Source of the DNA: Pseudomonas peli
Lineage (GTDB): Bacteria; Pseudomonadota; Gammaproteobacteria; Pseudomonadales; Pseudomonadaceae
Assembly (NCBI RefSeq): GCF_900099645.1
Contig: NZ_FMTL01000002.1
Coordinates: 1,163,062 to 1,227,061, forward strand
DNA: 64,000 nucleotides
Direction: 5' to 3'
Shown: positions 53,994 through 63,351 of the stretch, piece by piece
Numbering within the stretch: the first letter of the stretch is position 1
Layout: each line of letters begins with the position of its first letter
Notes under the pieces: generated by a model
Told to the model about the DNA's origin: nothing
Database searches by the model: none
What the model saw: the letters and a program-made list of their open reading frames with translations, nothing else
Made by a program: the position numbers and the translations under genes

Positions 53994-56633
53994 CTAGAAC
54001 TCCCAGCGTGCCTGCAAGTCACCGGTGTTAGCTGTGTAGCCACTGGCAGCTTCTAGGGTGTAATTCGCCGACAAACTCAAGCTCTGGCTGCGTATCAACG
54101 TCACACCCAACTTCATGACACCGGTGTCTTCCACTAACTTTGCACCCGTCGTGGTAAAGTTCGTGGCGCCAGAGGTGTCAGAGGCATAGTTAGCCACCGA
54201 TTGCAGGCCGGCCTCGCGAAACTCGTGACGCCATGTGAGTTGGGCCGAGGGTATTACGGTGCAATAGGTTGTGGAGAAGGAGCGCTCCACCTTCGCACCC
54301 AAGGTACTTTTGAGTGAGTAGCTGTTTTTCGCATCAATGTTCAGCGCAGCACCGTTGCCACCCTTTTCAGTGTAACTATCCAGGCGCAAAGTGCTGTATG
54401 TCAGACCAGCAATCGGCGTAACGACGATGTTGGCCAAATGTGCACCCAAATCAAATGGGTAGCCCGCCTGCGCGGATGCAATGTATTGCATACCCCCGTA
54501 CTGGCCTTCGGTCGTGCCGTTGAAGCCGGTGAATTCCACTCGGCGCTGGGTTTCGTATTGGTGCTGCACTGCACCGGCCGACAGATCCAAGTACCAAGGA
54601 TTACCACTGTAGCTGGCGTAGCCGAGGAGGCCATAGGATTTCACGTCAGCCGAGCTGCCGTTGTTGTCGCCATCGTTATTAACAGTGGTCTTGGTGTAAG
54701 TGAACAACCCGCCGGCACGCCAGTTGTCGTTGAACATACCATCGGCACCGAGCAAAAGCCCGTTATAACGAGCGTGGTAACCGGATACGTCGTCGCGCTC
54801 TTCTAGTCTTGAGCTTCCGCCAAAAGCCTGGCCCCATTGCCCTGAAGTGGCAGCACTCTCGCCAGTTGCGATGCCTGTTCCACTGCTGCCATTTTGTGTC
54901 CCGCGCAGGCTATCGATGCGAGCTGCAGTCAGATCCAGCGCTTGCCCGGTTGAGGCCGTGGACGCTTGGGTGGCGGCGCTCAGGTTAGCAGTCGGGCTTA
55001 ACTGCGCGCCGGCCGTATTGCCCTCTGCCGAAGAGCCAAGGGCGGCTGCGGCGTTGAAAAGGTTCATGACGCCAGCATCTAAACCGTTGTAATTAAACAG
55101 TCCGGAGAGCGTAGCCATGCCCACAGCTGTAGTCGCTTGATTGATGGGACCGACGCTGGGCGGTGGCGTTATAACGCCCAACGCACTGCCGACAGTGACT
55201 ATCAAGTGGGTATCGCTTCCATCAACCACACTGGAGCCCGAGGCGTTATAACCAGCTACGTTGTAGTTGAGCGTGTCAGCGTTGTAATTAGTGTTCGTGC
55301 TGTCGGCTTGGATCACCAGGTAGCGTTGGCCTTGAGCGAAGCCGTAGCTGCCGAGGGATTGCAGGCCCACGGTAGAGCCGGAGGCCAGGTTTGCGCTACC
55401 CGACACCACCAAACGACCATAACCACTGTCGATGCCGAGCGCGCCCGTAGTTAAGGCATTGTCCGCCACGCCAAGGATCAGGCTGGCGTCCGCAGCCTGG
55501 CTGTAGTTACCGGTAATGGCGATCGTATTGTTGAGCTGTAAAGTGCCTAAGTTAAACGCGCTGAAGCCGCCAACATTGATATTGTCGTTTAGCAGCTGGT
55601 TGCCGGCACCGAATATCAGATCGGAATTGATATTGGTGATCTGGCCAATGTTGTTGTCACCGATACCGAAGCCTGCGGCGTTGCCGGTGAGTCGGCCGAA
55701 GTTCGTACCGCTACCGCCCAAGATGGTCAGATCTTGAATTGAGTCATTCTGGATTGCACCGGCAATGGTGCCGGCGTTAGTGATCGGGCCGAGTGCGCCG
55801 CTCGCTGCATTATAAATAGCGAACATTCCGCCGCTTATGGTGCCTGTGTTGGTATTGGTCAGCGCGCTGATAGTGCCGCTGTAGCTGGAAATACCGCGAT
55901 TGATGCCGCTGATGCTGCCACTGTTGCTCAGCTGGCTGATTGTGCCTCCGGTGGTAATACCATTGCTGCCGGAGCCGCCGCTTATGGAGCCATTTACGAG
56001 GTTGCTCAGCAGGCCGATTGTGCCGCCATTGATAATGGCTTCACCAGAGCCGAATGCGCCACTGTTGCTAATGGTGCCGCTGTTAGTCAGGGTGCCGATG
56101 ACGGCAGCGTCTACGTTAGCAACACCCAGCAGACCGCCGCTGATGGTGCCTGTATTAGATAGGTCACCGATAGCAGCAGTTGCAACGTTGTAGATGGCTA
56201 TGGCTCGGCTGGTAATGCTGCCGCTATTAGTCAGTGTATCGATAGAGCCAGTACCGTTACCCCAGCCGGTGACCGTGTTGTAAATGCCATAGTTGTCACC
56301 ATAAATAGCGTTAATGTTGCTTAAATCTTGGATAACGCCATTGGTGTACACACCTATTGAGTTGGTGCTGCTGATAGTTCCGCTGTTACTAAGCACTCCC
56401 AGCGTGAGTCCGGACACATTCAGCGCCTCGTTGTTGAGTGTGGTGATTGCGCCCGTCGATGTGACGGTAAAGTCCCCACTGGTCCAGAGCTGCCTGGAGT
56501 TTTGCGAGCTATTAATCACTTGGTTTGCAAGCGCAACATTGGGCAACGTGGCCGCCAGTCCTGCGGTTATGGCTAAGCTCAAAAGGGACAATCTGCGAGG
56601 CAAATATTGTGGTGAATATTTTCGTGCGGGCAT
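53994..56633 (-). CDS. Autotransporter with beta-helix passenger
   Basis: 879-aa type Va secreted protein. Signal peptide with a long basic region (PRRLSLLSLAITAGLAATLPNVALA), a passenger built of repeated GTISxLTNSGTISG-like units (about 60-370) forming a beta-helix, a linker, and a C-terminal beta-barrel (about 600-879) ending in LQARWEF with the terminal Phe. Start at the ATG at 56633 (MPARKYSPQ); a longer open frame to 56738 is possible. Probably an adhesin-like surface protein; no protease motif is seen. Confidence 0.9.
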   Translation of the reverse strand: MPARKYSPQYLPRRLSLLSLAITAGLAATLPNVALANQVINSSQNSRQLWTSGDFTVTSTGAITTLNNEALNVSGLTLGVLSNSGTISSTNSIGVYTNGVIQDLSNINAIYGDNYGIYNTVTGWGNGTGSIDTLTNSGSITSRAIAIYNVATAAIGDLSNTGTISGGLLGVANVDAAVIGTLTNSGTISNSGAFGSGEAIINGGTIGLLSNLVNGSISGGSGSNGITTGGTISQLSNSGSISGINRGISSYSGTISALTNTNTGTISGGMFAIYNAASGALGPITNAGTIAGAIQNDSIQDLTILGGSGTNFGRLTGNAAGFGIGDNNIGQITNINSDLIFGAGNQLLNDNINVGGFSAFNLGTLQLNNTIAITGNYSQAADASLILGVADNALTTGALGIDSGYGRLVVSGSANLASGSTVGLQSLGSYGFAQGQRYLVIQADSTNTNYNADTLNYNVAGYNASGSSVVDGSDTHLIVTVGSALGVITPPPSVGPINQATTAVGMATLSGLFNYNGLDAGVMNLFNAAAALGSSAEGNTAGAQLSPTANLSAATQASTASTGQALDLTAARIDSLRGTQNGSSGTGIATGESAATSGQWGQAFGGSSRLEERDDVSGYHARYNGLLLGADGMFNDNWRAGGLFTYTKTTVNNDGDNNGSSADVKSYGLLGYASYSGNPWYLDLSAGAVQHQYETQRRVEFTGFNGTTEGQYGGMQYIASAQAGYPFDLGAHLANIVVTPIAGLTYSTLRLDSYTEKGGNGAALNIDAKNSYSLKSTLGAKVERSFSTTYCTVIPSAQLTWRHEFREAGLQSVANYASDTSGATNFTTTGAKLVEDTGVMKLGVTLIRSQSLSLSANYTLEAASGYTANTGDLQARWEF

Positions 56634-56738
56634 CAGTACACCTCGGCGAGAAGCCTGTGTGATAACCACAAACAACCAACCTGACGATAAGCCCGCCTGA
56701 CTGTTCGTGAAGGTTGAGTGGTGGGCCGTTGCGGTCAT

Positions 56739-57126
56739 AGCTGTGATCCAAGGGTGCCATCATATTGGAATCAAAAGGCCAGCGCATGCTCCTTATACCG
56801 ATAAGGGGCAGTTGAATCGCCCCTGATTTCGTGGACGCTCGATGACCGCTTTTGGCCGACTCCGGCCCGATGCTACTAGCGACTCCCGGCCAAGAGCGGA
56901 CGCTTGGAAGTGCCTAGAGAATTCAGGACAATTCAATCTGTCCGGCACAACGTGTTTCCCGGCAAATCAGATCTATTGGAAGCTCAGTAAATACCAGGAG
57001 CGCTTGAATTAGCCATATGGCTACTTCGAGCGCCAACTGAACCGAACCCGATCCCTCAGTTGCTGGTGGACGCTAGGTGCAGCGTTATCTGCTTAAACAC
57101 TGCTTCGACACATAAGGAGATGAGTT
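56739..57126. other. Intergenic region with IS3-end-like sequence
   Basis: About 390 bp. Contains the IS-end-like sequence at 56813 and GC-rich filler (CGCTTTTGGCCGACTCCGGC). The presumed promoter of the Septu-like module lies here, but no motif is clear. Confidence 0.5.
56813..56841. repeat. IS3-end-like remnant, left side of the Septu-like module
   Basis: Begins TGAATCGCCCCTGATTTCGT, closely matching the terminal sequence of the IS at 63011 (TGAATCGCCCCTAGTTTCGT), in the same orientation, but no transposase follows. Confidence 0.7.
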
Positions 57127-58638
57127 TTGCCGTCTAAATTGAAGTTTGTGGTCCGCGCACGACGCGAGTCAGTCGCACCATCACTCCTCCCGGTGTTCGT
57201 TCTTAGGACGGACAACTGGGACGACTATGGGCACCAAGTGCAATTCCATCTCAGCTATCACGATGCTAAGAGCACAATCACTCACCTGGGCCCAGTCAAA
57301 ATCCTGCAGAAAAAAAGCAAAGATGGTGAGCCAGTTTTATTGGCCAGCGCGACCGATTTGGAGGACTCATTTTCCGAATTGGGCGCTGAGTACATCTCCC
57401 TTGGTCAGGAGGACGACTACTACACGAATCTTCATACTCTCCTTGGCGATCAGTCCAGCGACGTACTAGTCGCACTTCGCGATATTGCATGGCGACCCGC
57501 GCTTGCGACCGACTTCGAGCCAACCAGTGCCTTCCGTAATGCAATGATGCGTGAGAACGGCGCGCACCGTGCGCGTCGCTTCGGCCGTGCATGGGCCGTT
57601 GGTGAGCCGGCGAACGAAGAACCTGCCTTCACTTATATTGGTTCAATTGAGGGCGCTGATGCTAACGTTGAGGCTTCTTTTGCATTCAAACGCAAGGACC
57701 CCGTACCAGGTCGAATCGTTGGCATCATCGGCCGCAATGCTGTTGGCAAGACGCGCTTTCTGGCTAGCCTGGGTGCCGACCTTGCCCAGATTTCGCGCAC
57801 CTCGGCGGAGAAGCTGATTGAGCGCGAGGAACGGTTCCCCGATGGTCGGCCGTTGTTCACTCGTATCATCGCCATTTCGTACAGTGCTTTCGATCGCTTC
57901 AAACGCCCACTTCCGGACAGCTCCAGCAGCTACGTCTACTGCGGAATTCGCAACGACAAGGGAGGGCTGTCTCGTGCTTATCTGAATGAAACCTATCGGC
58001 GGAATCAGGAGCGTATTCGTGAACGAGGGTTGCAAGACGACTGGATAGAGTACGCACAAACCATCCTGGGAGATCTTAGCGAACAGCTGATGTCTAACTT
58101 GAAGGCGGAAATTGATAGTCCCACCACCACCACCGACGACCAGGCCCTATCTCTCCTCAGTTCGGGTCAATCCATCCTCGCCCATTTCGTGACGGCGTTG
58201 CTTGCCTGGATTCAGCCGAACTCGCTGGTTCTGTTTGATGAACCGGAAACACACCTTCACCCTAATGCAGTAGCCAGTCTGTTCTTGGTTTTGTCGGAGA
58301 TCCTGGGCAAGTTCGATTCATATGCGGTTGTGGCAACTCACTCACCTGTCGTGATACAGGAAATTCCAGCCAAGCGCGTTTTGGTGTTCGAGCGGGAGCA
58401 GAATCTGACAGTAGCCCACCCTTTACTTCTCGAAAGCTTTGGCGAAAGTGTTACTGAGCTAACTAGGCACGTGTTTGAGACCATCGAGGTGGAGAGTGTC
58501 TATCGCCGAACCCTTAAGCGCCTGGCAAAAAGCGAGTCGGCCGAGGATGTGCTGGCTCGCTTCGACCAAGGTCTAAGCCTCAGCGCAGAGGCATACCTCC
58601 TGGCGCAGTACGGTAAAAAGGAGGGCAAGAACAAGTGA
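57127..58638 (+). CDS. AAA ATPase, PtuA-like (Septu-type defence)
   Basis: 503-aa ABC/SMC-like ATPase. Walker A GRNAVGKT around 202-209, signature LLSSGQS around 343, Walker B LVLFDEPETHLHP around 367 and H-loop ATHSPVV. About 200 residues precede the Walker A, unlike canonical PtuA. Start is a TTG at 57127, eight bases after AAGGAG; the ATG at 57120 is out of frame and stops after five codons. Its stop overlaps the start of the HNH gene (GTGA). ATPase plus HNH nuclease in one operon is the Septu arrangement. Confidence 0.82.
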   Translation: MPSKLKFVVRARRESVAPSLLPVFVLRTDNWDDYGHQVQFHLSYHDAKSTITHLGPVKILQKKSKDGEPVLLASATDLEDSFSELGAEYISLGQEDDYYTNLHTLLGDQSSDVLVALRDIAWRPALATDFEPTSAFRNAMMRENGAHRARRFGRAWAVGEPANEEPAFTYIGSIEGADANVEASFAFKRKDPVPGRIVGIIGRNAVGKTRFLASLGADLAQISRTSAEKLIEREERFPDGRPLFTRIIAISYSAFDRFKRPLPDSSSSYVYCGIRNDKGGLSRAYLNETYRRNQERIRERGLQDDWIEYAQTILGDLSEQLMSNLKAEIDSPTTTTDDQALSLLSSGQSILAHFVTALLAWIQPNSLVLFDEPETHLHPNAVASLFLVLSEILGKFDSYAVVATHSPVVIQEIPAKRVLVFEREQNLTVAHPLLLESFGESVTELTRHVFETIEVESVYRRTLKRLAKSESAEDVLARFDQGLSLSAEAYLLAQYGKKEGKNK

Positions 58639-59483
58639 GAAACCTCGTTGCCTTGCCCGACGATCCGACTTACCTGGATCGGTATGTAGCCATTCGAGAC
58701 AAGAAGCATAAAGTCACGAGGGCAAATCTCACTGCCGCCCATGCGTTGATTGAAGAGCGATATCTCGCTTACGCGGAAGCCATCGACAAAAGCTCTTTAG
58801 CCGGTCTCAAGAGCCATGCTCCAGCGCTCCTTATAAGCGATACCCTACGTGCTTGCTATGACGGGGCAACGCAGCCGTTGAAGAAGCTCAAACAGGCAAT
58901 AAAGGATGCGCAACCTAAGCGGCTGTTAAAGTATTGCCCTATGTGTGGAACGACGCTTCCCGGTACGTTCGACCATTACATGCCAGCAGTGAAATTTCCG
59001 GAGTTTGCGGTGCATCCGTTGAACTTGGTCCCATGCTGCGCGAAGTGCAACTCCACGAAAGATGCTGATTGGCTGTCCGTCGCGGGAAAACGTCAATTCT
59101 TGCACTCCTACACTGACCCGGTTCCAGACCTACAGTTTGTAGTGGTTACGTTTCACGAAATCGTGGGGTTCAAAGGTGTCGGTGCGAACTTTTCGCTCAC
59201 CAGGCCTATCGGCCTCGCCGACGAATTGTGGGACCTCATCAGTAGCCACTTCCAACGTCTCAAACTGATTGATCGATACGACGAACTTGGAAATGACGAA
59301 GTAGCAGAGATACTCAAGGATTGCCGCATTCATCTCGATTCTGGAGGCCAGGACTTTCGGGTATTCCTGAGCGGGCGAGCGAAAGATCGGCGCGATGTTT
59401 ATGGTAGAAACCATTGGATCGCTGTTCTTATGGACTCCATGGCCAAGCACGCTAACCTCGATAACTGGGTCCAAGTTGCATAA
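58635..59483 (+). CDS. HNH nuclease, PtuB-like (Septu-type defence)
   Basis: 282-aa protein with an HNH/McrA-type nuclease core: zinc Cys pairs CPMC (101-104) and CAKC (135-138), catalytic DH in TFDHYMP (113-114) and Asn in HPLNLVPCC (130). GTG start inside the ATPase stop codon. It is predicted to be the effector that cuts nucleic acid when the ATPase partner is triggered by phage. The C-terminal half has no recognised domain. Confidence 0.82.
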   Translation: MRNLVALPDDPTYLDRYVAIRDKKHKVTRANLTAAHALIEERYLAYAEAIDKSSLAGLKSHAPALLISDTLRACYDGATQPLKKLKQAIKDAQPKRLLKYCPMCGTTLPGTFDHYMPAVKFPEFAVHPLNLVPCCAKCNSTKDADWLSVAGKRQFLHSYTDPVPDLQFVVVTFHEIVGFKGVGANFSLTRPIGLADELWDLISSHFQRLKLIDRYDELGNDEVAEILKDCRIHLDSGGQDFRVFLSGRAKDRRDVYGRNHWIAVLMDSMAKHANLDNWVQVA

Positions 59484-59540
59484 CCTAGGACGGCTTGTTC
59501 ACCACTGTTTGAAGGTGATAAGTGTCGGGAAGCATCATCG

Positions 59541-59563
59541 GCCTCCTCGCAAAGCGGGGAGGC
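59541..59563 (+). terminator. Hairpin after the HNH gene
   Basis: GCCTCC ... GGAGGC stem with inner CGC/GCG pairing, 57 bp after the HNH stop and directly before the second IS-end-like sequence. Confidence 0.55.
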
Positions 59564-59567
59564 ATTG

Positions 59568-59597
59568 TGAATCGCCCCTTGGTTCTGTAGATGCTCA
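59568..59597. repeat. IS3-end-like remnant between the Septu-like and Gabija-like modules
   Basis: Begins TGAATCGCCCCTTGGTTCTG, a diverged copy of the same IS terminal sequence, same orientation as those at 56813 and 63011. Confidence 0.65.
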
Positions 59598-59709
59598 ATG
59601 ACTGCTCCTGGCCATAGCGGTCGTGGTGACTGGCAAAGTCAGTCGTTCGCCGGAAGCAGCTTGCGACCAAAGGTGCAAAATAGCGTGCCTGCCCGCTCTA
59701 TCAATAGCG

Positions 59710-61335
59710 TTACCAAAAGATGGGCGTAGCATTCGCCCCGTTCCTGCCAATGAATTGCGAAGGAGCACCGTTCTTAACATCGCCCTGCCCGTTGATGCGA
59801 AAGTTCGATGTCATCAACACGCAAGCCTTAACTGCTCGTGTGACTCCTACGTAATGCAGATTCAGGCATTGGATTTCGTGCTCGAAGAAAACTCCATACT
59901 GTCCTGGCGGATAAGTGCGTTTCGGGATCACGTGATCGTAGAGATCGACATGGAAAACGAGGTCGAACTCCAATCCTTTCGCCTTGTGTAGGGTCATGAT
60001 CTGAACGGCATCGAAACTGGAGCTTTGAAGCCTGCGTAGCTTCTCGGGATCTCCGCAAACGACCCCAAGCTCCACCGCACCTTCCGCCGAAGGCTGCTGC
60101 CCCAGCAGGCATGTGGCGGCATTCAACACGGTCGCAACCAGGTCGCTATCCAAGCAAGATCGGCAACTTAATAACGCACGGCGAAGCGCACGCCGTTCGT
60201 TAGCGGCTAGCTTGGTCGCACCGGATCGCTCAATCAGTGCCTCTGCGGTCAATTGCTGGTCGAATCGCAACCTCAGCATATCCGAGAAAAGGCTTGCCTC
60301 CGCTGCCGGTGCAGCCTGGAAAGGGCTCTCCTCGACAAGATGGTGAGCAAGTCCAATATGGTCAGCAATCAACCGTGCTGAGTGCTGATGTCGGCACAAA
60401 ATGGCAACCCTGCTCGCTGCGGCCACCTGATAGAAGCGCATTAAATTGGGAATGGATGTATCCAACCACGCACCCATCGCGCCCTGGTGACCATCGACCG
60501 TTTTGATTAGCACCCGCATATCGCTCGTCGGCGCAATAGGGTGGTTCGGATCGAGCAGGCGAAGTGCAAAGTCGTTGATGGACGGATGGCTGCGGAAATT
60601 GGTAGTAATGGCAAAGTGCGCAAATCCACTGCCTGGCACCGTAAGCTCAATCAAGTACCTCGAATCCTTGTGCGCGAATCCATAAATGGACTGGTCACTA
60701 TCTCCGACTGCAATAGCGGTCAATCCCAGAGACTTCAGCTTCAGAAAGAGCTGATGCTGGAAGTACCCACTGTCCTGATACTCGTCGATATACACGGCGC
60801 GATACCGTGCTACGAGGTAGTTCTGACATGCAGGGGATTGCTCGATCACGTAGCGAGCAAGCATGCCCACGGTCTCTAGGGGAACAAATCCCAGAGCCAG
60901 TGCCGCCTGCAGGAACGGCAGGAACTCGGTCGTATTAGCAACGGTACCGCTCTGGATCGGCGTTGCCGGTAGCATGAGCCTTACCGCTTCAGGCAACTCC
61001 ATGACCTTGACCGTCTTGGCTGGAGCGGCAACAGGCATCAACTGCCGTGTAAACGGAAACACGATCTCACGAAGGCAGAAATCATCGATCGTGCCGAAGA
61101 AAGACCCCTTCACGTCGAAAGCATCTGCTTTACAACGACGCTCCAGCTCATCGCTTGCCTTGTTCGTGAAGGAGATGGCGATGACACCCTGGTGGCGACG
61201 CAACCCCGAAACGAGGCTCCTAACCTTGCATGACAGGACGCTGGTTTTCCCACTGCCGGGACGGGCCACTATCACCATGTCGCTCGCACATTGAATGGCC
61301 TGGGCTTGCTCCGCACTTGGCGTGAAGGTGGCCAT
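59710..61335 (-). CDS. UvrD/Rep-family helicase, GajB-like (Gabija-type defence)
   Basis: 541-aa superfamily 1 helicase. Motifs in order: I ARPGSGKT, Ia ISFTNKAS, II YIDEYQDS, III VGDSDQSIYGF, IV TNFRSHPSI, V TLHKAKGLEFDLVF, VI NLHYVGVTRAVKA. It begins two bases after the OLD-nuclease gene stops. OLD nuclease followed by a UvrD-like helicase of this size is the GajA-GajB pair of Gabija. Confidence 0.85.
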   Translation of the reverse strand: MATFTPSAEQAQAIQCASDMVIVARPGSGKTSVLSCKVRSLVSGLRRHQGVIAISFTNKASDELERRCKADAFDVKGSFFGTIDDFCLREIVFPFTRQLMPVAAPAKTVKVMELPEAVRLMLPATPIQSGTVANTTEFLPFLQAALALGFVPLETVGMLARYVIEQSPACQNYLVARYRAVYIDEYQDSGYFQHQLFLKLKSLGLTAIAVGDSDQSIYGFAHKDSRYLIELTVPGSGFAHFAITTNFRSHPSINDFALRLLDPNHPIAPTSDMRVLIKTVDGHQGAMGAWLDTSIPNLMRFYQVAAASRVAILCRHQHSARLIADHIGLAHHLVEESPFQAAPAAEASLFSDMLRLRFDQQLTAEALIERSGATKLAANERRALRRALLSCRSCLDSDLVATVLNAATCLLGQQPSAEGAVELGVVCGDPEKLRRLQSSSFDAVQIMTLHKAKGLEFDLVFHVDLYDHVIPKRTYPPGQYGVFFEHEIQCLNLHYVGVTRAVKACVLMTSNFRINGQGDVKNGAPSQFIGRNGANATPIFW

Positions 61336-61337
61336 TT

Positions 61338-63010
61338 CTAAACCTGCGCAGCAGCGGTCATACAGTGAATCAGCGGCTGCAACAAATGCCCAGTCGGCAG
61401 CACACTGAGTCGAGCCCCACAGTGCTCAACAAACTCCTGCATACGGATGGCTTTCTTGTCTTGCAGGTAAGAGATTGCTTGAGGCAACGCATGACCTTTG
61501 AATCCGTCCAACAGTGTTGGGAGTTCGGTGGCAATGTCGTGTTCCAGATCAATCTTCGATAGAAAGATGCCGAAGGGTGCCACGGCTGCACTTACCGCAT
61601 GCCAACTTCCATCCGTCAACGAAGTGGCTTGGTCGTATGGATTCGCGCGGTGTTGCAGAGGGGGCATATCTGCCAGCCTCAAAGCGCGATTGATTCCCGC
61701 GAGGTTGCGCCACACGACTTGCGCCCCCTGTGGACCAAGAGAAACATTGGAAATGTCGTTGTCAGTGCGCGCAGCCCATGGAATTCCCAGAGCGTCTAGC
61801 ACCCGCTTATAAACCTCAAACGCAACGCCATCGACAGACAACAGTGATACGTTGAGGTGATCAAGATCGAAGCCGTGTGCTCGTGCCAGCGCAGCGTAGA
61901 ACAGCATTTCCGAAGGCCCTTCGACCAGCATGACTGCCGAGGCGAAAAACGCTTCTGCAGGAAGGATGCTTATCCGGTAGCCAAGCCCTGTCCATGCACT
62001 GTCGATGCAATTAGAGCAACCTTGGCTTGCCGCTCGGGACCCTCCGTTGTGGCGTAGTAGGCGGACGACTGAGTCGGGGCGGTAGCTGGCAGCAATCTGA
62101 GGGGAATGTGTGGTAACGATGGTCTGGCCGGGCAACGCACTGATAAGGTAGCTCGCCAGCTTCCGCTGCTGGTGAGGATGTAGATGCGCCTCGGGCTCCT
62201 CAACGCAATAGATCACCACCTCATTGTCTTGATCGTGCTCAAGCACGCTTTTGGCCTTCCACAAAGCCAGCAGGATCTGGTTATTACGGCCGTCACCTCC
62301 GAGCATTACACGCGAACCGTTGGTGCTGGCTCCCAGCTCCAGCTGCTCGATGAACTGCTCGATACCTATCGCACCGGTATCCAACGAGACGTTGTAACCC
62401 GCGTTATGGTGAGAGAGCGCCCTCAGTTCGTTGTTGAGGTCTTGGGTCGCCTCAGTAACGTAGTGCAGGTTCTTCACGCCGGAGTTTACAGACTCCAACA
62501 GTCCAGCAAGTGTCTGCAGCTGTATGGCATCGGCATCCACTTGGGCATCGTCGCGTGCCTCCTGCGCAAGACGCAAAAGGTGCCGCTTCTCCGACCGGAT
62601 ATACCGCACAAGGTCACGCTGAGAGTGGATGTACTTCAGATGAAGGTGCTTCAGGTAGTAGCGACTAGGAATAACCTCCATTGCAGAGAGGTCATAGCCT
62701 GCAGCGATCTCATAGCTGTGGTCCGCCCTGGTGGCCCGAAACTCAAGAAAGAAATGGCCGGTAGCACTGACAAAGCCCTTGAGCTGGGAAAGTACGGCGT
62801 CCTGAGTGACTTCGGAGAACGCAACTCGAATTATGAAGTGATCGGCCTGCGTGCCATTTTGCGCACAATGGAAATCACGTGTCGTCGGCTCGATATCTGC
62901 CTCTGACAAGCTCTTGTCCAGCAAGAGCCGCAACGCATGGATCATGTTGGTTTTACCAACATCGTTGCTTCCAATCACCAGGCTGTTCTTGGCCAGATTG
63001 ATGTGCGCGT
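61338..63010 (-). pseudogene. OLD-family ATPase-TOPRIM nuclease, GajA-like, 5' end cut by an IS
   Basis: Frame encoding an ABC-type ATPase (Walker A GSNDVGKT, Walker B VEEPEAHLHP, TTHSPQIA) followed by a TOPRIM domain (MLVEGPSE and ARTDNDI), the GajA architecture. Upstream of the Walker A the frame reads NAHINLAKNSLVIGSNDVGKT and then meets the IS terminus at 63011. About 15-20 N-terminal residues and the native start and promoter are missing. A GTG at 62978 could still give a 546-aa product that lacks the strand before the P-loop, so activity is doubtful. Confidence 0.8.
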
Positions 63011-63072
63011 TGAATCGCCCCTAGTTTCGTAGACACCTCTAGGCCTCATAATACGGCCCATTAGGAGGTGCC

Positions 63073-63351
63073 ATGAGCAACCCGCGTTATCCCGAAGAAT
63101 TCAAAATCGAAGCAGTCAAACAGGTGACCGAGCGAGGTCTTCCGGTGGCTGAGGTAGCTGCTCGTTTGGGCATGTCGACACACAGCCTTTATGCCTGGGT
63201 GAAGCGCTACAGCAAGCCTCAAGAGCAGCGGGCGCAAGAAGACGACCAGCATGCTGAACTGCGTCGTTTGCGTGCTGAACTCAAGCGCGTGACCGAAGAG
63301 CGAGACATCTTAAAAAAGGCCGCCGCGTACTTTGCCAAGGAGTGCGGCTGA
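63073..63351 (+). CDS. IS3-family transposase OrfA
   Basis: 92-aa helix-turn-helix protein (YPEEFKIEAVKQVTERGLPVAEVAARLGMSTHSLYAWVKRY) with a C-terminal leucine-zipper-like stretch. TAGGAGGT before the ATG. The slippery sequence A-AAA-AAG at 63312-63318 allows -1 frameshifting into orfB. Confidence 0.93.
   Translation: MSNPRYPEEFKIEAVKQVTERGLPVAEVAARLGMSTHSLYAWVKRYSKPQEQRAQEDDQHAELRRLRAELKRVTEERDILKKAAAYFAKECG

Noticed and set aside
55700..56450. Tandem near-repeats that look array-like
   Set aside because: They are in-frame repeats of the autotransporter passenger (GTIS/NSG units) with variable sequence, not CRISPR repeats with unique spacers.
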